A stretch of DNA of 64,000 bases, from positions 1,534,612 to 1,598,611 of the forward strand of contig NC_015320.1 in NCBI RefSeq assembly GCF_000194625.1, given 5' to 3'. The translations under genes and the position numbers were made by a program. Within the stretch, counting starts at the first letter, position 1. Every line of letters starts with the position of its first letter. Shown one piece after another: positions 8,356 through 15,941 of this stretch. The stretch is from Archaeoglobus veneficus SNP6 (GTDB taxonomy: Archaea > Halobacteriota > Archaeoglobi > Archaeoglobales > Archaeoglobaceae). The notes beneath the pieces were generated by a model. The model did no database searches, was not told the origin of the DNA, and saw nothing but the letters and a program-made list of their open reading frames with translations.

Positions 8356-10191
8356 ATGAGGCTCAGATTTATTGCGCTTTTCCTTGCATTGCTTGTCGCT
8401 CTTGCCATTGCTCCCGCTGAAGCACAGTTCGTTAATGAGAGTAGGGTCACAATCAAGGCTGTTGCGGTTACGAGCGGTGAAAAACCGCAGGGAGCTGTTA
8501 TCGACATAACGGTAATCGTTACTCCCGGCAATGGTAGAGTATTCGTCTCCACAACACCATACACAGAGATAGACATGCAGGGCAGTGCACAGCTTGCTGC
8601 CCTCACAGCCTGCGATTTGCTCGGCATAGACTTCATGCAGCACGATTTCTTCTACATAATTGAGGCTGACGCGCCTATCGTCGGCGGGCCGTCTGCTGGC
8701 GGTGTTATGTGCATAGCAACCATCGCGGCTCTCAAAAACCTCAGCATAAAGGATGATGTCTTCATGACGGGCATGATATACCCAGACGGCTTTATAGGGC
8801 CCGTCGGTGGCATACCCTACAAGCTTGAGGCTGCTGCCAGCAACGGAGCAAAGATCTTCTTGATTCCAAAAGGCCAGAAGGTCGTTTACGTTCAAGAGAG
8901 GAGAGAAGAGAGAAAGGGGCCGTTTATATTCATCTCAACAACGACCCGTCCCGTCGATGTCGTGGAATACGGAGAGAAACTCGGAGTTAAGGTTATAGAG
9001 GTTGAAACTGTAGAACAGGCCCTGACTTACTACACTGGCTACACGATTGAGAAGCCCGAACTCACGTTTAACCTGACTAAGTATTCTGACGTCCTAATGA
9101 GACTTGCCGACAGAATGAAGAGCGATGCAACGAGTTTACTCAACCGCGTTAAGACCTTAGCAAAAAGCGACGAACTCGAGAGAATTCAGGAGATAATGGA
9201 TGAGGCAGAGAAGTGCTACGAAAATGGGAACTACTATACATCCACGAGCAAGTATTTCGTTGCCAAGATAGAGATGCGCTACATCCTCTACAGACACACC
9301 ATAACGAGCGATGAAGAACTGAGCAAGGAGTTTGACAGGGTGGAGAAAGACATCGAGAACTTAAAGGAATACCTGAAAAACTCAGATAGCATAGGTGTCG
9401 AGTCGTTCCAGCTTTATGGTGCTGCAGAGGAGAGAGTTTCGCTTGCAGAAGAGTACTTGAGAAAAGCCGAGATGTCAACGGACAGAAACAAAGCCCTCGA
9501 AAACCTCGCTTACGCGAGGGAGAGGGTTGAGAGTGCGAGGGTGTGGCTTTCGCTTCTGCCAACCATAGAAGAGGATGTCCCTCTGGGGAAGGACGAGATC
9601 AAAAGGCGTGCGCAGCTCTATTTGAGCCAGGCCGAATCGATGATAATCTATGCGAGAGCGATAGGGGGCCAGTCCGATTTGATTAATGAGGCAAGCGATG
9701 ACATCGCCGTTGCAAGAGGTCAGCTCGACGAGGGTATGTACTGCGGGGCCGCCATCTCTGCGATGGAGGCTATAACGAAGGCCAGTCTCTCCATTGAGCT
9801 CATAGGTATTGAGTACACAAGGGCTGGCAGGGAACTAATCGAGGCGAAGGTCGATGCAGCGAAGGAGTCTGCAGAATCATCTATATCTGAGCTGGAGCAG
9901 TACGTCACCCCCATTCTGCCTGTAGCCTACTATGAGTTTGCGGAGACAAACGATAACATCGTCGCGAAGCTTGCCTACTACAAGCTCTCGGAGAGGATTG
10001 CGAAGCTTATCGGTGTGGTTGCAAAGTCGTACGTGGAGCGGGAACTCGTGAAGGTTGAGCATGTGCCACTGCCTACTCACCCCGTATCTACTCCGCCGAA
10101 GGCCTACGAAATTCCGGCGTTTCAGGCTGTCGAGGCAGTGGCAGCAGCTGCAGGCGTTGTAGCGCTCGGATTTAGAAGGAAAAAGGAGTAA
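8356..10191 (+). CDS. exported Lon-like S16 serine peptidase
   Basis: A 611-residue protein with a clear signal peptide (hydrophobic residues 5-20, Ala-Glu-Ala cleavage region). An S16 (Lon-type) protease domain spans about 25-215, with the catalytic Ser113 in Gly-Gly-Pro-Ser-Ala-Gly-Gly and Lys156 in Gly-Gly-Ile-Pro-Tyr-Lys. There is no AAA ATPase domain. About 350 helix-rich, charged residues follow, probably coiled coil, then a C-terminal transmembrane helix and a basic Arg-Arg-Lys-Lys end. So the protease should face the outside, anchored at its C-terminus, and act without ATP. Targets are unknown. The stop overlaps the region just before btpA. Confidence 0.88.
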   Translation: MRLRFIALFLALLVALAIAPAEAQFVNESRVTIKAVAVTSGEKPQGAVIDITVIVTPGNGRVFVSTTPYTEIDMQGSAQLAALTACDLLGIDFMQHDFFYIIEADAPIVGGPSAGGVMCIATIAALKNLSIKDDVFMTGMIYPDGFIGPVGGIPYKLEAAASNGAKIFLIPKGQKVVYVQERREERKGPFIFISTTTRPVDVVEYGEKLGVKVIEVETVEQALTYYTGYTIEKPELTFNLTKYSDVLMRLADRMKSDATSLLNRVKTLAKSDELERIQEIMDEAEKCYENGNYYTSTSKYFVAKIEMRYILYRHTITSDEELSKEFDRVEKDIENLKEYLKNSDSIGVESFQLYGAAEERVSLAEEYLRKAEMSTDRNKALENLAYARERVESARVWLSLLPTIEEDVPLGKDEIKRRAQLYLSQAESMIIYARAIGGQSDLINEASDDIAVARGQLDEGMYCGAAISAMEAITKASLSIELIGIEYTRAGRELIEAKVDAAKESAESSISELEQYVTPILPVAYYEFAETNDNIVAKLAYYKLSERIAKLIGVVAKSYVERELVKVEHVPLPTHPVSTPPKAYEIPAFQAVEAVAAAAGVVALGFRRKKE

Positions 10192-10192
10192 G

Positions 10193-10939
10193 GTGAAGAG
10201 TGTGAGGATAATTGGTGTCCTCCATCTTCTTCCCCTTCCGGGCTCACCCCTTTACCTCTCGTTTGAAGAGGTAATGGATGTTGCATTGCGTGATGCAAAA
10301 TCCCTTGTAGAGGGTGGCGTAGATGCGATAATCGTTGAAAACTACGGTGACATGCCTTTTCTGCCTGAAGTTGGCAAAGAGACGGTTGCAGCCATGACTG
10401 CTATCGCTCTCGAGGTTAAAAGAGAGATAGGGATTCCAATTGGCATAAACGTGCTCAGGAATGACGCAATTGCGGCACTCGCAATAGCAAAGGCTGTAAA
10501 GGCAGATTTCATAAGGGTAAACCAGCTCTTTTTCTCCTCCCTGATGCCTGAGGGCTGGGCAGATGGAAAAGCCGGAGAGGTAATGCGATACAGGAAAGCA
10601 ATAGACTGCAAAGCAAAGGTTTTTGCCGACGTTTCTGTCAAGCATGCATTTCATTTTGTGTCCATTGAGGATTACATGGAAAACGTGGGGAGAAGTCTTG
10701 CTGATGCAGTAATCGTCACGGGAAGTGCTACTGGCAAACCCGTGAATGTTGAGGAGCTTGCAAAGGTCAAAAAACTCTCTCCAGTTCCCGTTTACGCAGG
10801 GAGCGGGATTACGCCAGAGAACGTTGCTGAAGTTATGAAGTATGCAGACGGAGTGATCGTGGGGACATACTTCAAAAAAGATGGCAGGGTTGACGTTGAG
10901 AGAGTCAAGAGACTCGTGAGGGCTGCCAGCAGAGTTTAG
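10193..10939 (+). CDS. BtpA/SgcQ family TIM-barrel protein
   Basis: A 248-residue protein of the BtpA family, a TIM barrel related to phosphate-binding barrels. It has Gly-Val-Leu-His-Leu-Leu-Pro-Leu-Pro-Gly-Ser-Pro, Asp-Ala-Ile-Ile-Val-Glu-Asn-Tyr-Gly, Gly-Ile-Asn-Val-Leu-Arg-Asn-Asp and Thr-Gly-Ser-Ala-Thr-Gly-Lys. Cyanobacterial BtpA affects photosystem I stability; archaeal roles are unknown. It starts with GTG at 10193, one base after the peptidase stop, with GGAG just upstream, so it is translated from the same mRNA. Confidence 0.85.
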   Translation: MKSVRIIGVLHLLPLPGSPLYLSFEEVMDVALRDAKSLVEGGVDAIIVENYGDMPFLPEVGKETVAAMTAIALEVKREIGIPIGINVLRNDAIAALAIAKAVKADFIRVNQLFFSSLMPEGWADGKAGEVMRYRKAIDCKAKVFADVSVKHAFHFVSIEDYMENVGRSLADAVIVTGSATGKPVNVEELAKVKKLSPVPVYAGSGITPENVAEVMKYADGVIVGTYFKKDGRVDVERVKRLVRAASRV

Positions 10940-11033
10940 TCAGCGGCTGTATGAGACCTTCAACCTTTCTGCCGAAATCCTTTTCTATCCCTCGACAAAG
11001 GGGGTGTTTGCCTGCTGTCTTTGAATTGCATGG

Positions 11034-11105
11034 GCCCCGGTGGGGTAGCGGATATCCTTGGGGGCTGCGGACTCCCAGACCCGGGTTCAATTCCCGGCCG
11101 GGGCA
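11034..11105 (+). tRNA. tRNA-Arg, anticodon GCG (probable)
   Basis: A cloverleaf can be drawn: acceptor 11034-11040 pairs with 11098-11104 (GCCCCGG/CCGGGGC), T stem CCGGG/CCCGG with loop TTCAATT, and an anticodon stem of five G pairing with CTCCC around loop CTGCGGA. U33 then gives anticodon GCG at 11067-11069 (Arg). The D arm is weak (G-U and mismatched pairs). The discriminator base is A and CCA is not encoded. Confidence 0.82.
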
Positions 11106-11266
11106 CTTGACTTTTTATCCAATGCCCATCACTTTCACAGCACTCTGCTCTCTTTTAAACGAGAAGTTCAAGGTGGTTTTTGATGCCGCTATTGACATTC
11201 AGAACTACGCTTTTGAGAGAACTATTGCTTGAGGAGTCTAACCTGCTCAAAAGAACCAGATAAAAA

Positions 11267-11689
11267 TCAAAACACAGAACGAACCTCACACGCACATCTC
11301 AGTATGCTGGATATCTTGCACGTTTCTTCTGCGGCTTTGATCAGTTTTTCCTTGTCTTCCTGGCTGAGTTTTCCGTCAATGTGGACGTTAACCGTAAACT
11401 TCCACTCCACGTCTCCGCAAAGCCTTTCCACCTTCACGTCCAGCCTGAGCTCTGTAATCTCGATACCCTGCAGCTTTGCAATAGTCAGAATCGTCGTTCC
11501 CATGCATCCGCCCAGAGATGTGAGCAGCAGCTCTGTTGGCTTGAAGCCTGTGTTGTCTCCTCCTTCATCCACCTTCTGGTCGATCACGACGGAATGCTCC
11601 CTCGCAGTACCAACGAACTGGAATTTTTCGATCCATTTTACCGTAACCTCACTCTCCCCTCCAGACGCGCAGCATGCATGTTTGCCCAT
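11267..11689 (-). CDS. OsmC family peroxiredoxin-like protein
   Basis: A 140-residue OsmC/Ohr-like protein. The conserved first Cys lies in Leu-Gly-Gly-Cys-Met-Gly and the second near the C-terminus in Ala-Cys-Glu-Val-Arg; the family uses this pair to reduce organic peroxides. An extra Cys-Cys near the N-terminus (His-Ala-Cys-Cys-Ala-Ser-Gly-Gly) is unusual. ATG 11689 was chosen; a longer frame begins at TTG 11737. It lies 58 bases downstream of the EamA gene on the same strand. Confidence 0.87.
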   Translation of the reverse strand: MGKHACCASGGESEVTVKWIEKFQFVGTAREHSVVIDQKVDEGGDNTGFKPTELLLTSLGGCMGTTILTIAKLQGIEITELRLDVKVERLCGDVEWKFTVNVHIDGKLSQEDKEKLIKAAEETCKISSILRCACEVRSVF

Positions 11690-11747
11690 ATTTTCACACT
11701 CCCAAGATTTCGCGCACGTCCAAATGTATATGGCCAAGTTGTTGATA

Positions 11748-12566
11748 TTACCTGTGCCTCAAAGAAACAACAACAACTGCGATGATTATCAGAAGTGCTC
11801 CGGCATACTGCAAAATACTCAGATGTTCTGCAAGTATCACAGCAGCGAACACATGTGAGAAAACACCCTCCATGGACAGAATGACCGCTGCATCAGATGG
11901 TTTCGTGTATCTCTGCAGCCAGTTCTGGAGCATCTTGGCAACGAAGGTGGCGAGAAAGGCTGTAATGAGAAGTGCGTAAACCACATCCGTGTTGAACTCA
12001 AACCTCGTCGTTGTGATTATGGCCAGAGGGGCAGACAGTACTGCAACGGCGAAAATCTGCCAGAATGCAAGCATGGTTGGATTTCTGAGTCTTGAGTAGT
12101 GGGATATCATCGCTATCTCCGTGGCGAAGGCAAGGGCACACGCCAGAAGCAGCACATCACCTATGTTAAAGCCAGAATAGCCAGAAAGCAGATAGATTCC
12201 CACAAAAGCCATAGTTACACCGAGAGCGTCCCTTCTATCAACGGGAATCCTGTAGAGAATATATGCAACAACAGGTGTGAGCACGACGTAAACTGAAGTT
12301 ATAAATCCAGCATTCGTGGCGGTCGTGTACTCAAGCCCAACTGTCTGAAACGAGTAGCCGAGAAAGACCATAACTCCTATCTTAAATCCATCCACAAAAC
12401 CTTCTTTTTTAAGAAATGGGATAAAAAACAAACACGAGATAAAAAAGCGAACTGTATTGAAGGCAAAGGGAGACATACTGTCAAGAGCGATCTTAACGAC
12501 GGGAAACGTTGAACCCCAGATGAGAGCAACAATGAGAAGTCCAAGATCAGCGTACAGCCTTTTCAT
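11748..12566 (-). CDS. EamA/DMT-family transporter
   Basis: A 272-residue protein with about ten transmembrane helices in two EamA repeats. The first repeat has Ala-Leu-Ile-Trp-Gly-Ser-Thr-Phe-Pro-Val-Val-Lys and the second ends in Met-Glu-Gly-Val-Phe-Ser-His-Val-Phe-Ala-Ala, both typical of drug/metabolite transporters that export amino acids or metabolites. ATG 12566 matches where homology should start; the open frame extends to 12743 without hydrophobic sequence. Confidence 0.88.
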   Translation of the reverse strand: MKRLYADLGLLIVALIWGSTFPVVKIALDSMSPFAFNTVRFFISCLFFIPFLKKEGFVDGFKIGVMVFLGYSFQTVGLEYTTATNAGFITSVYVVLTPVVAYILYRIPVDRRDALGVTMAFVGIYLLSGYSGFNIGDVLLLACALAFATEIAMISHYSRLRNPTMLAFWQIFAVAVLSAPLAIITTTRFEFNTDVVYALLITAFLATFVAKMLQNWLQRYTKPSDAAVILSMEGVFSHVFAAVILAEHLSILQYAGALLIIIAVVVVSLRHR

Positions 12567-12719
12567 CAGCCGGCCTGAAAAATCCAGAAATAAAAATTTA
12601 GTTTGAGTATCTTTGGCAAGCTTCTTTGCAGTCTCACTGGACGTCGATTCCATCTCCGCCGGGATTTGATAAAAATAAGAGCGAAAACCTTCCAGCACGA
12701 ATGATCCAAACAAAATCGA

Positions 12720-12831
12720 ACGGGGGAGGGACTCAAACCGCACCTGCAGTCAGCTGCACCAACAAAATGAGGTATTTCGCTTTGCTCAATACCTCCTTAA
12801 AGTCATTTTGGGATAAAATTTCGAAGAAACA
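12720..12831. repeat. tRNA-3'-end repeat unit 1 (degenerate)
   Basis: Begins with a degenerate copy of the last about 20 bases of tRNA-Leu (read on the plus strand as CGGGGGAGGGACTCAAACC) followed by sequence shared with unit 2. It holds a hairpin GAGGTATT/AATACCTC (12769-12776 with 12788-12795) and an imperfect hairpin at 12740-12758. It lies upstream of the EamA gene. No protein-coding frame is convincing. Confidence 0.7.
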
Positions 12832-12922
12832 TGCGGGGGGAGGGATTTGAACCCGCACCTGCAGTCAGGTGCATCAACAGAATGAGGTATCTTCGATACC
12901 TCCTTGATGGTTGTATAAAAGA
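12832..12922. repeat. tRNA-3'-end repeat unit 2
   Basis: Starts with an exact copy of the 3' end of tRNA-Leu (same bases as 12923-12943), then diverges. Contains two perfect hairpins: GCACCTG/CAGGTGC (12855-12861 with 12866-12872) and GAGGTATC/GATACCTC (12884-12891 with 12895-12902). It is directly followed by the real tRNA-Leu. The closing base pair of the second hairpin differs from unit 1 by a compensating change. Confidence 0.75.
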
Positions 12923-13006
12923 TGCGGGGGGAGGGATTTGAACCCTCGGACCCCTACGGGACCAGACCCTGAATCTGGCGCCTTTTCCTGACTCGGCAAC
13001 CCCCGC
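12923..13006 (-). tRNA. tRNA-Leu, anticodon CAG
   Basis: An 84-base class II tRNA on the minus strand. The acceptor stem pairs GCGGGGG (13000-13006) with the 3' strand at 12924-12930, the anticodon stem is CCAGA/TCTGG around loop TTCAGGG (anticodon CAG), a long variable arm follows (CCCGTAGGGG), and the T arm is GAGGG-TTCAAAT-CCCTC. The discriminator is A. Its 5' half is the target of the integrated element to its right, which now supplies its upstream sequence. Confidence 0.95.
12964..13006. repeat. attachment site, left copy (43 bp, within tRNA-Leu)
   Basis: These 43 bases cover the tRNA-Leu 5' half through the anticodon loop. They recur at 15381-15423 with one mismatch (A at 12991, G at 15408). 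The pair bounds an integrated element of about 2.4 kb. Confidence 0.88.
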
Positions 13007-13222
13007 CCGAGATATCGGAAGTATGGCTACCAATTCGGCCGGTTCTTCGAACAGGACTGATACCCTGTCAACGAAATCACTCATGTTGTTGGTCTTCTGG
13101 CGTAGAGCTTTGATGACTTCAGGGCTTAGAGTGAACGTTATCCGCGGCCTATTTCGGTTGGCGTCGCTTTTCTTTAGTTTTTTGGTTTGTGTCATGACAC
13201 GTCTTGACTTGTCCTCATGCAT
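12964..13222 (-). pseudogene. N-terminal part of a split integrase, int(N)
   Basis: The frame starts at ATG 13222 (or 13195) and runs leftward about 70 residues (basic N-terminus, then Arg-Ile-Thr-Phe-Thr-Leu-Ser-Pro-Glu-Val, like a ribbon-helix-helix) before entering tRNA-Leu, where it reads Ala-Gly-Val-Ala-Glu-Ser-Gly-Lys-Gly-Ala-Arg-Phe-Arg-Val. The same att-coded peptide, with Pro for Ser, heads the int(C) frame at 15423. In the excised circle the two frames would join in phase. This is the partitioned integrase layout of SSV-type archaeal elements, where integration breaks the gene. Confidence 0.75.
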
Positions 13223-13307
13223 ATGTTTGGTGTTCTGTTTTTAGTATTTATGGTTAGTAGATTAGGGACAAAATTAATGAGTTTAAGTACTAACATAGGA
13301 TAGAACA

Positions 13308-14231
13308 CTACTTTTTCTCAGAATCTAGAGAAACTTCTGATTTTATGGCCAGAAAACTAATCGAATCCCAAGGTACTAAGAACTTTTCACCTCTGTCATT
13401 TTCAAGCTTCAATATCTTTCTATCGTAAATATCTATTAACCTTCCTGAGATTTTCTCCGATTCGTTAGAAAAGATTGTTATTTCTGTTTTTCTAACATAG
13501 TTTTCATTCAGCTTACTTCTGAGGTAGTTGATAACAGTTCCTCGAGTATTGCGAGGCCAATAAAAAGGTACAACACCAGAAATTAGAATGATAAAAACCA
13601 ATATAGACAATACAATTGTGTAGTTCTTCAAAGTCATAATGAAACTAAAAGCTGTTTTGTCCTCTATAGAATTAAACAAATAAACGACAAACGATAACAA
13701 AAAGACTATCACAAACAGAGTAATACCATAGCTAAGATGACTAGAAAGAAGAGAATATAAGGTCAGTTTTCTCAGTTTTTCAACTAAACTATCCGAAAAC
13801 CTTTCAGAACTGATTATTTCTTTTATTTTACTATTTAAATAAAATACCAGAACAACAACAAATACTGCAAGTATGTACACAACTAAAAGCATTGCAGAAA
13901 ATCCAAAATGGAACGATGCAGCAACCAGAATCCCAGATATCAGATATGAGAACACTAACAAAGCATACTGTAACTTTAGGGATGGATAAACAAACCAATT
14001 AAATGTCGTTATTGCTTTTGCCAAGTTTTCGTCTATTTCAGCTAGATACCCAATCCAGAAATTCCTTGCCCTTCTATCCTTTTTGATTCTTTCGTATAAA
14101 TCCACGATAGTATTAACAACACCAATTCCTATAACCACTATCAAAACAACGTTCCTTGTTTCCTCAGGAACAAATTCTATGAAGCTTTCAAACAATAAAT
14201 CGAACCCAACTGGCATTGTCTTAATTGGCAA
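13308..14231 (-). CDS. multi-pass membrane protein of unknown function in the integrated element
   Basis: A 307-residue protein with about six hydrophobic segments: one near residue 30, a pair near 85-130, a pair near 165-190 and one near 210-230. A soluble C-terminal part of about 75 residues contains a small beta-rich module (Glu-Lys-Ile-Ser-Gly-Arg-Leu-Ile-Asp-Ile-Tyr, then Leu-Val-Pro-Trp-Asp-Ser-Ile). I do not recognise the family; the fold vaguely suggests a membrane protein ending in an OB/SH3-like domain. The gene is much more AT-rich than its chromosomal neighbours, as expected for cargo of the element. Confidence 0.65.
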   Translation of the reverse strand: MPIKTMPVGFDLLFESFIEFVPEETRNVVLIVVIGIGVVNTIVDLYERIKKDRRARNFWIGYLAEIDENLAKAITTFNWFVYPSLKLQYALLVFSYLISGILVAASFHFGFSAMLLVVYILAVFVVVLVFYLNSKIKEIISSERFSDSLVEKLRKLTLYSLLSSHLSYGITLFVIVFLLSFVVYLFNSIEDKTAFSFIMTLKNYTIVLSILVFIILISGVVPFYWPRNTRGTVINYLRSKLNENYVRKTEITIFSNESEKISGRLIDIYDRKILKLENDRGEKFLVPWDSISFLAIKSEVSLDSEKK

Positions 14232-14370
14232 TTCTGCTTATTTTAACTTTTCCTAATAAAAACCAAGAGAAGTAGTATGAATGTTTCCAAATTTCTCGAA
14301 GAGTTTCATCATTAGTCAAAAACTGGTTGAAACTATTCAAAAACTACCCAAAGTTGATCTAACTTACTAA

Positions 14371-14402
14371 TCTTAAATATCTGGTATACCGGTGGTTTAC
14401 CA
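14371..14402 (+). promoter_or_regulatory. TATA box and overlapping operator-like repeats before the RHH gene
   Basis: A TATA-like CTTAAATATC at 14372-14381 lies about 25 bases before ATG 14402, implying a leaderless mRNA. Between them are two related 8-mers, the perfect palindrome GGTATACC (14383-14390) and GGTTTACC (14394-14401), the second touching the start codon. Such paired repeats are typical binding sites of ribbon-helix-helix proteins, so autoregulation is likely. Confidence 0.45.
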
Positions 14403-14845
14403 TGACTATGCATGTTATAAGCTGTAAAATTGATGAAGACACATTTAAACGGCTCGAAGAGATGAGAAGGAAAGTAAACACGAGCAAAAGCGATTTTCTG
14501 AGGACGATCATTCAGAAGGCATTTGAAAACTATGAAAACGGAAGGCTAGCGGAAGTAAACGACGAAGACAGTAAGGCTGAGATTGCTGAAAGTTTTACAT
14601 CCGTTAAACCTGTGCCTGCCATCGAAGTTAAAGAGCCTGAACATTTTATCATCAAATCGCCTAAAGACATTGAGGAAGTCAAAGATTCTGAGTCTAAGCT
14701 GGTAGAGCCAGAGAAAGTTGAGGCTTATGAGCCAGATTTCGATGAAGATTTAGAAGATTCGGAAATAGCCAGATATGAATGTGGGAATTGTGGATACAAA
14801 TTTGGCGATCTGCCAACTCTCTTGTACATCGCCAGAAGGTCATAA
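14402..14845 (+). CDS. ribbon-helix-helix protein with truncated zinc ribbon
   Basis: A 147-residue protein. Residues 1-48 form a CopG-like ribbon-helix-helix (Ile-Ser-Cys-Lys-Ile-Asp-Glu-Asp-Thr-Phe, then Ser-Lys-Ser-Asp-Phe-Leu-Arg). A long acidic linker follows, then half of a zinc ribbon (Cys-Gly-Asn-Cys-Gly-Tyr-Lys-Phe). The second Cys pair is missing: after about residue 137 the frame runs into sequence that is the antisense of the integrase. So the true C-terminus seems replaced by a deletion. It is probably a plasmid or virus-type regulator. Confidence 0.7.
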   Translation: MTMHVISCKIDEDTFKRLEEMRRKVNTSKSDFLRTIIQKAFENYENGRLAEVNDEDSKAEIAESFTSVKPVPAIEVKEPEHFIIKSPKDIEEVKDSESKLVEPEKVEAYEPDFDEDLEDSEIARYECGNCGYKFGDLPTLLYIARRS

Positions 14846-15423
14846 CGTGCAATTCCTAAATCTGGAAGTATCGTTAACTCCTTTGGATTAAAGTTTTTAA
14901 GGAGTTCAACGGCTTCACTAAGCCGTAAGCCGGAGTAAGCAAGAAGCTTAATCATTAGTCTCTTCTTTTCGTCTTTAACCTCTTTGAGAGCTTCGATAAT
15001 TTTCTCTGTTGTCGTGAACGCTTCACTGGCTGGTCTTATTCCTGATTTAGGAATCTTTATAACGGCCTGAAAGTCAATAAGCTGACTCTTCGTCCTCTTT
15101 CCAGTTTCGATAAGGAACTTCATGAAGTCTTTGATTGCCACTTTCGAAGTCTTTGGCTCATCCTTGAAAATCTCATAAAGCTTTTGCGGAGAATTGATTT
15201 TCTTCCCTTTTAGAAGTTTATCCAGCTTTCCAGCGTACTCTTTCCAGTTTTTAAGCTTCTTCTCTTCTCTCATCCAGTGGACGAACTCATCTCTGTATCT
15301 ATCGTAATCTATAATTGCCTCCGAAATTTTACCAGAAGCTGTTTCAAGCCTTTCTGGAGAAAATCCACCATCAAAAATCGAGACCCTGAATCTGGCGCCT
15401 TTTCCTGGCTCGGCAACCCCCGC
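14725..15423 (-). pseudogene. C-terminal part of split tyrosine integrase, int(C), truncated
   Basis: From the att copy at 15423 the frame reads Ala-Gly-Val-Ala-Glu-Pro-Gly-Lys-Gly-Ala-Arg-Phe-Arg-Val and continues as a SAM-like core-binding domain and the start of a tyrosine recombinase domain, with box I Arg in Tyr-Ser-Gly-Leu-Arg-Leu-Ser-Glu-Ala. The rest of the catalytic domain (second Arg/His box and the nucleophile Tyr) is missing; the last about 30 residues read antisense to the zinc-ribbon gene. So the gene lost its 3' end in a deletion near 14800-14840 and cannot be active. Confidence 0.78.
15381..15423. repeat. attachment site, right copy (43 bp)
   Basis: Copy of the tRNA-Leu 5' half (42 of 43 bases identical to 12964-13006). 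It is presumably the original chromosomal 5' half, displaced when the element inserted. Its right flank (15424-15583) would be the ancestral tRNA promoter region; a TTAATG-like AT stretch is at 15438-15443. Confidence 0.85.
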
Positions 15424-15583
15424 TTTAAGGACAACATTCATTAATGGCTGAATATCGGCAGTTCCATGCTCAGACTCCTGTAGGAAAATCGATTTATAGT
15501 ATTTATGGTTGATGGCACCAGGATGGTCTGCTGCAAGATGGAAGAATAAGGTTTATATTCAGTCAAATACCATACAGGCTTAG

Positions 15584-15940
15584 ATGGATAATCCCGGCTA
15601 CGAGCAGGTGCTCTGCGGGCCCCCTCACCTCGTCAGGCTTGCAGAGTTAATTTACCAGATGCTGGTTTCCAAGTACAGTTTAGAGGAAATAATGGCGCTG
15701 GTAGCGAAACATAGGAATAAAATGATGTTCATCGTAACGTCAAGAAGCAATCCGGGGAAAGTCAGCCTCGTAATCGACATGGAAGGCAAATATCGCTATT
15801 CTTCCGGTGGTCTTCTTTTCATTCCTGTTCCCAAAAAGTTTGCTGTTCTTGAGCCTGACAAACACTATTTCGAGCAAACTCTGAAGGCAAACATACTTCT
15901 TGCAGTCCTGGGCGTAGACGAAAAAGAGCTCCATCGCTAA
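15584..15940 (+). CDS. hypothetical protein, first gene of ABC-2 exporter operon
   Basis: A 118-residue soluble protein that I do not recognise. It has an N-terminal helix pair (Leu-Ala-Glu-Leu-Ile-Tyr-Gln-Met-Leu-Val-Ser-Lys-Tyr), a central beta segment and a Phe-Ile-Pro-Val-Pro-Lys-Lys-Phe motif. A TATA-like GTTTATATTC at 15551-15560 precedes ATG 15584. It ends one base before the ABC ATPase starts, so it is co-transcribed and may work with the exporter. Confidence 0.65.
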   Translation: MDNPGYEQVLCGPPHLVRLAELIYQMLVSKYSLEEIMALVAKHRNKMMFIVTSRSNPGKVSLVIDMEGKYRYSSGGLLFIPVPKKFAVLEPDKHYFEQTLKANILLAVLGVDEKELHR

Positions 15941-15941
15941 C

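Noticed and set aside
12832-12922. A complete tRNA in the repeat beside tRNA-Leu
   Set aside because: Only the 3' acceptor and T-loop sequence is shared; no matching 5' acceptor strand or D arm.
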